A stretch of 5,612 nucleotides of DNA from Syntrophomonadaceae bacterium (GTDB taxonomy: Bacteria; Bacillota_D; Dethiobacteria; DTU022). Location: positions 1-5,612 of the forward strand of contig PWUG01000012.1 of NCBI GenBank assembly GCA_003562605.1, in the 5' to 3' direction. A program made the position numbers and the translations under genes. Numbering within the stretch: position 1 is the stretch's first letter; the number at the start of each line of letters is the position of its first letter. Under the pieces are notes generated by a model. The model saw only the letters and a list, made by a program, of their open reading frames with translations, had not been told where the DNA came from and made no database searches. Positions 1-5,612 of the stretch are shown here, one piece after another.

Positions 1-229
1 CATGCACAGTTGATATATAGCCGGCAGGCTTATTGAGAAGGATGTAAACTTTATCTTCAAACCCGTCAATCAGACTGCCGTCTACCATAATCTCATCGCC
101 CTCGCCGACAATTACCTGGGGCTTGTTTACTATGGTTCCATTAACCATTACCCTGTTTTCGCTGATCATAGTTTCAGCCCCGCGGCGGGACGCAACACCG
201 GCCCTGGCCAGGTATTTTGCCAAACGCAT
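1..229 (-). CDS. rluB: RluB-type 23S rRNA pseudouridine synthase, N-terminal part (runs off the left edge)
   Basis: The first 76 codons of an RsuA/RluB-family pseudouridine synthase, whose members isomerise a specific uridine in rRNA (RluB acts on helix 80 of 23S rRNA). The protein starts MRLAKYLARAGVASRR, the typical opening of an S4 RNA-binding domain, which spans about residues 1-60 and includes RVMVNGTIVNKP. The catalytic domain begins at about residue 62 with YILLNKPAGYISTVH; the LNKPxGxxST form is characteristic of this family. The catalytic Asp (GRLD-type motif) would lie outside the window, so activity cannot be judged. The start is ATG at 229, with GAGGT 7 nt upstream, and it matches the usual start of family members. 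It lies 32 bp downstream of scpB with no terminator between, so co-transcription is likely. RluB is favoured over RsuA/RluE/RluF by the N-terminus and by the scpAB neighbourhood typical of Firmicutes; exact target specificity is inferred. Confidence 0.9.
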   Translation of the reverse strand, partial: MRLAKYLARAGVASRRGAETMISENRVMVNGTIVNKPQVIVGEGDEIMVDGSLIDGFEDKVYILLNKPAGYISTVH

Positions 230-236
230 ATTTAAA

Positions 237-241
237 ACCTC
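237..241 (-). promoter_or_regulatory. Ribosome binding site of rluB
   Basis: GAGGT on the minus strand ends 7 nt before the ATG at 229. It lies in the 32-bp gap after the scpB TAG stop and supports ATG 229 as the rluB start. Confidence 0.6.
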
Positions 242-261
242 GTTTAAATGTCATCTTGTTT

Positions 262-783
262 CTATTCCTGTTTTTCCATTTCCAGAGGGGGAAGATCCTC
301 CAGATCCATCAAGCCAAAATACTTGAGGAAATCTGGTGTAGTGTTGTAAAGCAGGGGCCTTCCAGGTCCTTCTTTACGGCCGCTAACCCGGATCAGTTTA
401 CGCTTTAAAAGGTTTTCGAGAACATGCTCGCTTCTGACTCCACGGATCGATTCAATTTCAATCCTGGTCACAGGCTGTTTATAGGCAATAATCGCCAGCG
501 CTTCCAGGGCGGCTGTGGACAGGTTGCTTGAAATATCTTCACTAAATGCCTTTTCCAGGTAAGGCGCCAGTTCAGGAAGTGTCCCCATTTGAAAGCCACC
601 GGCAACTTCAAAGATCTGCAGTCCGCGCGAAGCCTGGGCAAAATCTCTTTGCAATTCCCGGATTAAATCAGTTACTTCTTCGGGTGCAGTGGAAAGAACT
701 GCCGCAATTTTATCAACCTTTTCAGGTTCTTCACTTAAAAAAAGAAGCGCCTCAATCGTCTTTTTCTGTTTTTCCTTCTCCAC
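262..783 (-). CDS. scpB: Segregation and condensation protein B (ScpB)
   Basis: ScpB is a cytoplasmic kite-type subunit. It dimerises, binds ScpA, and with SMC forms the bacterial condensin that organises and segregates chromosomes. The protein shows the family signatures: an N-terminal winged-helix region (KTIEALLFLSEEP), then LSTAALEALAIIAYKQPVTR followed by EIESIRGV, and near the C-terminus GRKEGPGRPLLYNTTPDFL and KYFGL. These mark two tandem winged-helix domains. From the chosen start the length is 173 residues, within the usual ScpB range. I chose GTG at 783 because AGGAGG (790-795) lies 6 nt upstream. The longer ATG at 798 would give 178 residues, but it has no SD and would place that AGGAGG inside its own second and third codons. 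The start overlaps the end of scpA by 32 bp, which suggests translational coupling and matched production of the two partners. The gene ends in TAG at 262-264. Confidence 0.95.
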   Translation of the reverse strand: MEKEKQKKTIEALLFLSEEPEKVDKIAAVLSTAPEEVTDLIRELQRDFAQASRGLQIFEVAGGFQMGTLPELAPYLEKAFSEDISSNLSTAALEALAIIAYKQPVTRIEIESIRGVRSEHVLENLLKRKLIRVSGRKEGPGRPLLYNTTPDFLKYFGLMDLEDLPPLEMEKQE

Positions 784-1558
784 TATCTCCCTCCTCATGC
801 AAAGATTCCGGGTTTAACGTAACAAAAATTGTCCCGAAAGTACCTTCCTGTAAAAGGATAACCTTGCGCCGTCGGGCCATCTCAAGAAGAGCAATAAATG
901 TGACAATAACCTCCCATAGCCCCTCGGCTTTAATAAAGTCCTTCAAGGGAAGCGGCCGCCTGTATTTGAGCAGGACAGATTGTATATAATCCGATTTTTC
1001 GGCAACCACAAAATCTTCGACAGCGCTAAACGCGGGAACGTAAGCATCTGTTAAAGTAGCTTCGGCAAAGCGGTGCATTATATCACTAAGATGGTTGGCG
1101 CCTTCCCATATTGTATAAACAGTCTCCGGCCGGGTGAAAACCATCACTTTCTGTCCCCCGGTAGAGCGCAAATATATTTTTTGTTGTTCTTCTTCTCTCT
1201 TCTGCAGATTAAGAGCTGTTTCCTTAAAGATACGGTATTCTTCCAGGCGCTGAAACAGCTCTTCTGCGGTGTTGATTTCGAAAAGGTCTTCATCTTCTTC
1301 CTGCCCGCCTCTATGCGTTGGGCGGGGCAGAAGCAGCTTGGATTTTAAACGCAGCAGGGTGGCAGCCATAACTAAAAATTCGCTGGCAATATCGAGATTC
1401 AATTCTTTCATCGATTGCAAATAGGAAAGGTACTGGTCTGTAATTTCAGCAATCGAAATAGACCAGATATCAACCTCCGCTTTCTTGATCAGATGAAACA
1501 GGAGGTCAAACGGCCCCTCAAAAAAAGGAAGTTTAATCTTGTACTCGGCCTGCTGCAT
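752..1558 (-). CDS. scpA: Segregation and condensation protein A (ScpA, kleisin)
   Basis: ScpA is the kleisin subunit of the SMC-ScpAB condensin. Its N-terminal domain contacts the SMC neck, its middle binds the ScpB dimer, and its C-terminal winged helix contacts the SMC head. Numbering from ATG 1558, the diagnostic FEGPFDLLFHLI is at about residues 13-24. The helix EFLVMAATLLRLKSKLLLPRP is at about 60-80. An acidic linker (QEEDEDLFE) follows, and the C-terminal winged helix with FIALLEMARRRKV and FGTIFVTL lies at about 221-248. The chosen start gives 268 residues, close to the family norm. The start is uncertain: AAAGGA at 1571-1576 is 12 nt from ATG 1558 but only 3 nt from an in-frame GTG at 1567, which would add three residues. 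I prefer the ATG because family members have short leaders before the FEGP motif. The charged tail after the winged helix is encoded partly in the overlap with scpB. Confidence 0.95.
   Translation of the reverse strand: MQQAEYKIKLPFFEGPFDLLFHLIKKAEVDIWSISIAEITDQYLSYLQSMKELNLDIASEFLVMAATLLRLKSKLLLPRPTHRGGQEEDEDLFEINTAEELFQRLEEYRIFKETALNLQKREEEQQKIYLRSTGGQKVMVFTRPETVYTIWEGANHLSDIMHRFAEATLTDAYVPAFSAVEDFVVAEKSDYIQSVLLKYRRPLPLKDFIKAEGLWEVIVTFIALLEMARRRKVILLQEGTFGTIFVTLNPESLHEEGDSGEGKTEKDD
790..795 (-). promoter_or_regulatory. Ribosome binding site inside scpA that decides the scpB start
   Basis: A perfect AGGAGG on the minus strand lies 6 nt upstream of GTG 783 and inside the last codons of scpA. 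It comes immediately after an in-frame ATG (796-798), so that ATG cannot use it. The spacing argues that translation of scpB starts at the GTG, with ribosomes finishing scpA close by. Confidence 0.7.
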
Positions 1559-1667
1559 AATTCGCACTTTTCCTTTACGAATCTACTGCCCGGTATTTCT
1601 CTGTGTTAAAACTCTCTCGAATTGTCCGCTATCATTTTCTAACTTCTGTCTTCCCGCTTCCGTGTCA
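1559..1667 (-). other. Intergenic gap between trpS and scpA, nothing definite found
   Basis: This is the longest non-coding stretch in the window, about 109 bp, or 100 bp if scpA starts at GTG 1567. I see no stem-loop followed by a T-run that would serve as an intrinsic terminator, and no riboswitch-like structure. On the minus strand a 10-codon ATG-to-TAA frame lacks an SD, and a weak promoter-like pair (TTAACA, 18 bp, TAGATT) is not convincing. Read-through from trpS into scpA is therefore assumed. Confidence 0.5.
1571..1576 (-). promoter_or_regulatory. Probable ribosome binding site of scpA
   Basis: AAAGGA on the minus strand is the only SD-like sequence before scpA. It is 3 nt from GTG 1567 (too close) and 12 nt from ATG 1558 (rather far), so it does not settle the start. 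It is weaker than the AGGAGG sites of trpS, scpB and the M50 protease gene. Confidence 0.4.
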
Positions 1668-2654
1668 TTACCTGAGTCCCATTATTTCGTAAACCTGCTG
1701 AAGTTTTCTTTCTGCCCGGGCATTGGCGCGCTCGGCTCCCCTGTTGAGCATATCTTCAAGATAGCCTTTTTCCCCTGTAAGTTCTCGGTAACGTTTCTGC
1801 ATTGGGCTTAAGCTTTCTATAATCAATTCCGCCAGCTGTTCTTTTAAGTCCTTGTAGCTTTTTCCGGCAAAATGTTCTTCAACTTGTTCCCTGCTTTTCT
1901 CTGTAAAAAGATGGTAAATGGTCAGCAGGTTATTTACTCCCGGGCGTTCTTCGTCAAATTTTATCTCCCGGAAAGAATCGGTAGTCGCTTTTTTTATCTT
2001 AGCCCGGATTTCGTCAGGGGTGTCAAGCAGGAAGATTGCGTCATCTCGTTTTTCTTCACTCTTACTCATCTTCTTATCAGGGTTGGAAAGTCCCATCACC
2101 CTTCCACCAACAGGAGGTATTAAGGCTTCGGGGAGGACAAAAACTTCACCGTAGCGGTAGTTGAAACGCTGGGCTATGTCCCGGCATAGTTCAACATGCT
2201 GCTTTTGATCTTCCCCAACCGGGACCAGGTGGGTATCATACAGCAGTATATCGGCAGCTTGCAATACCGGGTAGCCGAAGAGCCCCATGCTTACCTCTTC
2301 TTTTTGCTTTTCCGATTTTTCCTTGAACTGGGTCATGCGGTGAAGCCAACCCATCGGAGTTATGCACTTCAGCAGCCAGGCCAGCTCACTGTGAGCCCTT
2401 ACGTGGGACTGGATAAAAACAACTGAATTCACTTCATCGATGCCGGCAGCAAAAAGCAGTCCCGCCACTTCACGGATGTTGGCTCTCAGGGTAACAGGAT
2501 CCTGGGGTACGGTAACGGTATGCAGATCGACCACGCAAAAATAATTATTGTACTGTTCCTGCATTTTTACCCAATTCTGCACTGCACCCAGGTAGTTGCC
2601 CAGGTGCAGGTCACCTGATGCCTGGATCCCCGAAAAAACATTCTTTTTTGCCAT
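1668..2654 (-). CDS. trpS: Tryptophanyl-tRNA synthetase
   Basis: This class I aminoacyl-tRNA synthetase charges tRNA-Trp with tryptophan in the cytoplasm, using ATP. The 328-residue length is normal for the compact bacterial TrpRS. The N-terminal Rossmann fold carries SGIQASGDLHLGNYLGA at residues 8-24, with the HIGH-equivalent HLGN at 17-20. Other family signatures are VVDLHTVTVPQDP at 41-53, LQAADILLYD at 131-140 and VPVGEDQKQHVEL at 144-156 (Trp pocket and dimer region). PDKKMSKSEE at 192-201 contains the KMSKS loop at 195-199. The C-terminal helical anticodon-binding part follows, ending at MGLR. All catalytic motifs are intact. ATG 2654 is chosen because AGGAGG lies 10 nt upstream and the protein begins as family members do. 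The gene follows the M50 gene by 33 bp, too little room for a T-box leader, so any Trp-responsive control would have to act further upstream or not at all. Confidence 0.98.
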   Translation of the reverse strand: MAKKNVFSGIQASGDLHLGNYLGAVQNWVKMQEQYNNYFCVVDLHTVTVPQDPVTLRANIREVAGLLFAAGIDEVNSVVFIQSHVRAHSELAWLLKCITPMGWLHRMTQFKEKSEKQKEEVSMGLFGYPVLQAADILLYDTHLVPVGEDQKQHVELCRDIAQRFNYRYGEVFVLPEALIPPVGGRVMGLSNPDKKMSKSEEKRDDAIFLLDTPDEIRAKIKKATTDSFREIKFDEERPGVNNLLTIYHLFTEKSREQVEEHFAGKSYKDLKEQLAELIIESLSPMQKRYRELTGEKGYLEDMLNRGAERANARAERKLQQVYEIMGLR

Positions 2655-2664
2655 GTATATTTGT

Positions 2665-2670
2665 CCTCCT
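2665..2670 (-). promoter_or_regulatory. Ribosome binding site of trpS
   Basis: A perfect AGGAGG on the minus strand ends 10 nt before ATG 2654. It lies in the 33-bp gap after the M50 protease stop codon and fixes the trpS start. Confidence 0.7.
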
Positions 2671-2687
2671 CTAATATTGCTGTCGGA

Positions 2688-3326
2688 TTACAAACCCGGT
2701 ATTAAACCAATAATGAAGTTGTAAAATATCAATATTGAGTTGGCTGCTGGAAAAATGATTAACCGGAAAGCGCCCGAAAATATAAGCAGGAGCAGTAATA
2801 TTGGAGCGAAGCGCTCAATTTGTTGATACAACCCAATCTGTGAATCCGGAAGAAAAGACATTAAAATCTTAGAACCGTCCAGGGGCGGAATCGGTATCAA
2901 ATTAAAGATTGCCAGGTAGATGTTTATCATAATTAACTGCTGCATAAAACTAAAAAATAAGCCACCAAATGCCACCAAACCGGCATTGAAGAGAGCTGTA
3001 AAGAGCAGCAGGCTGAAAAAACTTAGGATGAGATTTGACATCGGCCCGGCGAATGAAACCCAGCGCAATCCGGAACGGTATTTATTAAAATTATATGGGT
3101 TGATCGGAACCGGTTTGGCCCATCCGAAGCCAACAAGGAGAATCATCAGCGAGCCAATCGGGTCAAGATGATTTATCGGGTTAAGGTTCATGCGGCCCTG
3201 CCTTTCAGCAGTGGAATCCCCGTAATGGTAAGCCATCCGGGCATGGGCAAATTCATGAACCGTAATAACAATCAACAATATGGGAATACGAAGAGCGATG
3301 GTAACAGGATCTAAACCGAAAAGCAT
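2688..3326 (-). CDS. M50-family site-2 protease, integral membrane zinc metalloprotease
   Basis: A 212-residue polytopic membrane protein of the minimal M50/S2P type (similar in kind to B. subtilis YwhC), which cleaves substrates within the membrane. The zinc motif HEFAH (HExxH) is at residues 24-28 in the first hydrophobic segment. The third zinc ligand is the Asp of NLIPIPPLDG at 142-151 (Asp150). The family-typical LNPINHLDPIGSL is at 48-60, followed by GWAKPVPINP at 68-77 and AGPMSN at 93-98. Hydrophobic stretches at roughly 8-28, 57-68, 95-125, 127-147 and 170-205 suggest four to six membrane segments. No PDZ domain or CBS extension is present, unlike RseP or SpoIVFB-type relatives. The catalytic residues look intact, so it should be active; its substrate cannot be inferred. 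The ATG at 3326 directly follows the TAA of the upstream gene, so translation is probably coupled. Confidence 0.95.
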   Translation of the reverse strand: MLFGLDPVTIALRIPILLIVITVHEFAHARMAYHYGDSTAERQGRMNLNPINHLDPIGSLMILLVGFGWAKPVPINPYNFNKYRSGLRWVSFAGPMSNLILSFFSLLLFTALFNAGLVAFGGLFFSFMQQLIMINIYLAIFNLIPIPPLDGSKILMSFLPDSQIGLYQQIERFAPILLLLLIFSGAFRLIIFPAANSILIFYNFIIGLIPGL

Positions 3327-5612
3327 TTACTCCTCCTCCTTTCCTTTCTCTGCTTCGAGATATTTAATCACATAGTCGAGTTCTTCTTGCGGTGTACGTA
3401 CTTCCCCGTCCAAAACAGCTTTGGTAAGGCGCTCGATTATTTGCCGGTAGTGCGGCCCCGGCTCTAAACCCATTTTTTTCAAATCGCTGCCGTCCAGACG
3501 CGGGCGGATATAGCGTAACCCGTCCATATAAATTTTAAGATGCTCCCTGGCAATCCTGCTCTCAGCCAGTGCATGGGCCAGCAACAGGGCTTCTATAGGC
3601 AGCGGTTCGAGATATTTGACCACATTGCTGGGATTTAAGTCGTCACGGTCCAGCTTTCCTAATACAGCGGGGATTTCCCGACAGGCTTTCAGGATAATTG
3701 ACGTTCTCTCCTGAGAGAGATGTAACTTTTTTATTATATCAGACCGATCGTTAGTTTCCAAACCGCAGAGCAGGCCGCTTAAATAAGTCAGTTCCGAATC
3801 GGGTTTTTCCTCCCATTCCCTGCTTTCTGCCCAGGCCAGGATTTCTTCCAGCCGAAAAAGCAGCTGCCAGGTTTTCTGATCCGGGTTTGAACCCGGATAA
3901 AGGAAAGGCATCAGCCCCAGCTGGTCAAAACGCCTGAGGATGTTAACCGGCGAAGGCTCATTATAGATAAATCTTAATTCCCTGTTCAATCGCGGTCTGC
4001 TTACTTTTTCCAATACTTCCTCTTCAATTGCCTTGTGGATCAACTCAAGAGTTTTCGGCTCTATATTGAAAGCATAGCGCTGCTCGAAACGGACAGCACG
4101 CAGGATTCGCAGAGGATCATCAATAAAGCTTAGTCGATAGAGCACCCTGATTATCCTGTCCCGCAGGTCACATCGGCCGTTAAAATAATCATAAAGATCA
4201 CCGTAATTTTTTGCCGTAAGGGAACAAGCCATTGTGTTTATGGTAAAATCGCGTCGGAAAAGATCGTTTTTTAAGCTTGAGCTTTCCACGCGGGGCAGTG
4301 AGGCGGGTGAAATATAAAATTCTTTGCGAGCTGTGACCAGATCTAATCTGATGCCATCTTCGAGTTCAATTGAAGCTGTCCCAAACTGCTCAAAATGCCT
4401 GACACTGCCGCCCAGAAGATTGTTCAGGCTTAAGGTAAAAGCTACAGCATCACCAAGCACTACAATATCAAGATCTTTTTCGGGTGGATAGTTAAGCAGA
4501 AGGTCCCTTATAATTCCCCCGACAAGATATATTTCAATTTTCTCACTCTCCGCAAGCCTGCTTACCTGCTGCAGCAGCTTCTGAATTCTTGGAGGCAACT
4601 CACTATTGATCAGCAAGGCAATATTATTGTCATCTTGATCACCGGGATGACCGGGTTCAGTTTTTGTTGATGCAGTCTCGCTTGCAGATTTCCCGGGTTT
4701 CCGTTTTAATGAACGGCCTCTTCTGTCAAGAGAACTTAAATTACGCAATATATCGGAACGGGTAACTATGCCAACCAGGCTGCCGCTCTCATCAACAAGC
4801 GGAATGCGCCCGATATTTTCTTCTACCATGACTCTGCGCAGTTCTGTGAGAGATTGCTCAGGTGATGCTGTAATCGGCTCGCGGGACATAAATCCTTTAA
4901 CAGGGGCATGACCAAGACCACTGCGTAAACCTTTGTGCAGGTCACGACGGGAAATGATACCAACCAGCCGCCCATCTTCAGTTACAGGGCAGCCTTTAAA
5001 ACTGTGCTCTGAAAGCAACTCTTCAGCTTCGGTAATACTGGTATCACTTTTAATGGTCAAAACCGGTTTGGATGCAGCTTTTTCAGCGGTGACCGCAGGC
5101 GGCAGGTAATATTTAAGGAATTCTACCACCTGTTTCTTGACCTCTTCCAGCTCAACTCCTTTAAAATGTGCTGAAACAACTCCCGGGTAGCCTTTCACAT
5201 TAAAGGGAGCCAGCAATTCCATTAAGTCCAGATCTTCATCTTTGGATCGGGCAGCCATGTATATGCTTTCTGTCATTTGAATAACGATAACTGTCAGACC
5301 CGCATCTTCAATCTCATCGAGCAGCTGCAGCAAAACGGCAGCCCCGTCAACATATTCATCCAGAATCGTGGTGCTGATTAAAACACGGCGCTGGTTCAAC
5401 TCATAAAATTCACTGTTATGAAGTAGTTTTTCCAGAAGGTCTTTCTGGACATTAGTAAGAGGCGAACGCAGGTATTCCTTAATTATCCTTGTGCTGAGGC
5501 CGCTCTCCCAAAGATATGCCACTGCCCTGGCATCCCTGGAGGTAGAGATATCGTAGGTCAGGCAGCCGGTATCCTCATAAATGCCGAGAGTAAAAAGTGT
5601 CGCTTCGAACTC
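3327..5612 (-). CDS. DHH/DHHA1-CBS-CBS-tRNA nucleotidyltransferase fusion (CCA-, CC- or A-adding type), 5' end beyond the right edge
   Basis: A large fusion protein; 761 residues are visible and the frame stays open to the window edge. The GTG at 5522 is not the start, because the 30 codons before it encode the family motif TLFTLGIYEDTGCLTYD. Counting from the edge: end of a DHH phosphoesterase domain (1 to about 50, with EDTG); DHHA1 domain (about 65-155); two CBS domains (about 183-230 and 240-292); a polar Lys/Ser/Asp-rich linker (about 293-335); then a class II nucleotidyltransferase. The latter has YLVGGIIRDLLL (about 362-373), catalytic DLD (380-382), RRDFTINTMA (453-462), DDPLRILRAVRF (498-509) and a helical tRNA-binding tail. 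These are the marks of enzymes that build the 3' CCA of tRNA. Whether this one adds CCA, CC or A alone cannot be decided here; from memory, the Aquifex protein of like architecture is a CC-adding enzyme. The DHHA1 GGGGHP-type motif is altered to NVKGYP (138-143). The catalytic DHH motifs lie outside the window. Confidence 0.93.
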   Translation of the reverse strand, partial: EFEATLFTLGIYEDTGCLTYDISTSRDARAVAYLWESGLSTRIIKEYLRSPLTNVQKDLLEKLLHNSEFYELNQRRVLISTTILDEYVDGAAVLLQLLDEIEDAGLTVIVIQMTESIYMAARSKDEDLDLMELLAPFNVKGYPGVVSAHFKGVELEEVKKQVVEFLKYYLPPAVTAEKAASKPVLTIKSDTSITEAEELLSEHSFKGCPVTEDGRLVGIISRRDLHKGLRSGLGHAPVKGFMSREPITASPEQSLTELRRVMVEENIGRIPLVDESGSLVGIVTRSDILRNLSSLDRRGRSLKRKPGKSASETASTKTEPGHPGDQDDNNIALLINSELPPRIQKLLQQVSRLAESEKIEIYLVGGIIRDLLLNYPPEKDLDIVVLGDAVAFTLSLNNLLGGSVRHFEQFGTASIELEDGIRLDLVTARKEFYISPASLPRVESSSLKNDLFRRDFTINTMACSLTAKNYGDLYDYFNGRCDLRDRIIRVLYRLSFIDDPLRILRAVRFEQRYAFNIEPKTLELIHKAIEEEVLEKVSRPRLNRELRFIYNEPSPVNILRRFDQLGLMPFLYPGSNPDQKTWQLLFRLEEILAWAESREWEEKPDSELTYLSGLLCGLETNDRSDIIKKLHLSQERTSIILKACREIPAVLGKLDRDDLNPSNVVKYLEPLPIEALLLAHALAESRIAREHLKIYMDGLRYIRPRLDGSDLKKMGLEPGPHYRQIIERLTKAVLDGEVRTPQEELDYVIKYLEAEKGKEEE
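3332..3340 (-). promoter_or_regulatory. Ribosome binding site of the M50 protease gene, inside the preceding coding end
   Basis: The minus strand reads AGGAGGAGG just before the TAAATG junction, giving AGGAGG at a spacing of 5 or 8 nt from ATG 3326. These bases are also the last Lys/Glu codons of the upstream nucleotidyltransferase, so the RBS lies fully within that gene. Confidence 0.7.

Noticed and set aside
546..989. A plus-strand open frame of 147 codons, antisense to scpB and scpA
   Set aside because: It lies wholly opposite two well-recognised genes, shows no family motif, and its composition is that of a reverse-strand shadow. The other plus-strand frames in the window were rejected for the same reason.
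1580..1609. Promoter-like pair upstream of scpA on the minus strand (TTAACA, 18 bp, TAGATT)
   Set aside because: The -10 element matches only 4 of 6 bases, and transcription would start at or next to the scpA SD, leaving almost no leader. Such a match is expected by chance.
1610..1639. Ten-codon minus-strand frame (MIADNSRESF) between trpS and scpA, considered as a leader peptide
   Set aside because: There is no SD before its ATG, no run of regulatory codons such as Trp, and no terminator/antiterminator structure after it.
2595..2623. Pro-to-Ala change in the TrpRS signature (GIQASG instead of GIQPSG)
   Set aside because: Variation at this position is common among bacterial TrpRS (GIQAT/S-type forms), and HLGN and KMSKS are intact, so no functional change is implied.
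5520..5522. GTG at 5522 as the start of the nucleotidyltransferase
   Set aside because: The frame continues upstream without a stop to the window edge and encodes the conserved GIYEDTG motif of the DHH domain, so the real start lies outside the window.

Overview
This window reads as a compact bacterial housekeeping gene cluster, with every supportable gene on the minus strand. In transcription order (right to left) it holds: a large multidomain tRNA nucleotidyltransferase with DHH/DHHA1 and CBS domains (its start lies beyond the right edge), a membrane M50 site-2 protease, tryptophanyl-tRNA synthetase (trpS), the condensin partners scpA and scpB, and the first 76 codons of a pseudouridine synthase of the RluB type (its end lies beyond the left edge). 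The spacings are 0 bp, 33 bp, about 100-109 bp, an overlap of about 32 bp, and 32 bp. I see no convincing intrinsic terminator between any of them, so one operon or a chain of co-transcribed genes is the simplest reading.

The organism is most likely a member of the Firmicutes, class Clostridia in the broad sense. The supports are strong AGGAGG-type ribosome binding sites, the ScpA/ScpB pair rather than MukBEF, and a gene order (DHH-CBS-nucleotidyltransferase, M50 protease, trpS, scpA, scpB, rluB) that from memory resembles Peptococcaceae- or Syntrophomonas-like Clostridia. Base composition looks moderate, somewhat below 50% GC by eye. I cannot name a genus.

The cluster mixes translation functions (tRNA 3'-end synthesis, Trp-tRNA charging, 23S rRNA modification), chromosome segregation (ScpAB with SMC) and intramembrane proteolysis. 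No common pathway is evident; this looks like a conserved neighbourhood, not a dedicated system. There are no mobile elements, CRISPR arrays, tRNA/rRNA genes or defence genes, and no intergenic gap longer than about 110 bp.

The points most worth a second look are: (1) the nucleotidyltransferase fusion, where the DHHA1 motif normally close to GGGGHP reads NVKGYP, suggesting an altered or lost nuclease half; (2) start-site and coupling features, namely an SD for the protease made from the Glu codons ending the previous gene, and a scpB start that is better placed at an internal GTG; and (3) rluB sitting directly after scpB, without the spore/cell-wall genes often found between them. I do not see a clearly undescribed biological system here.
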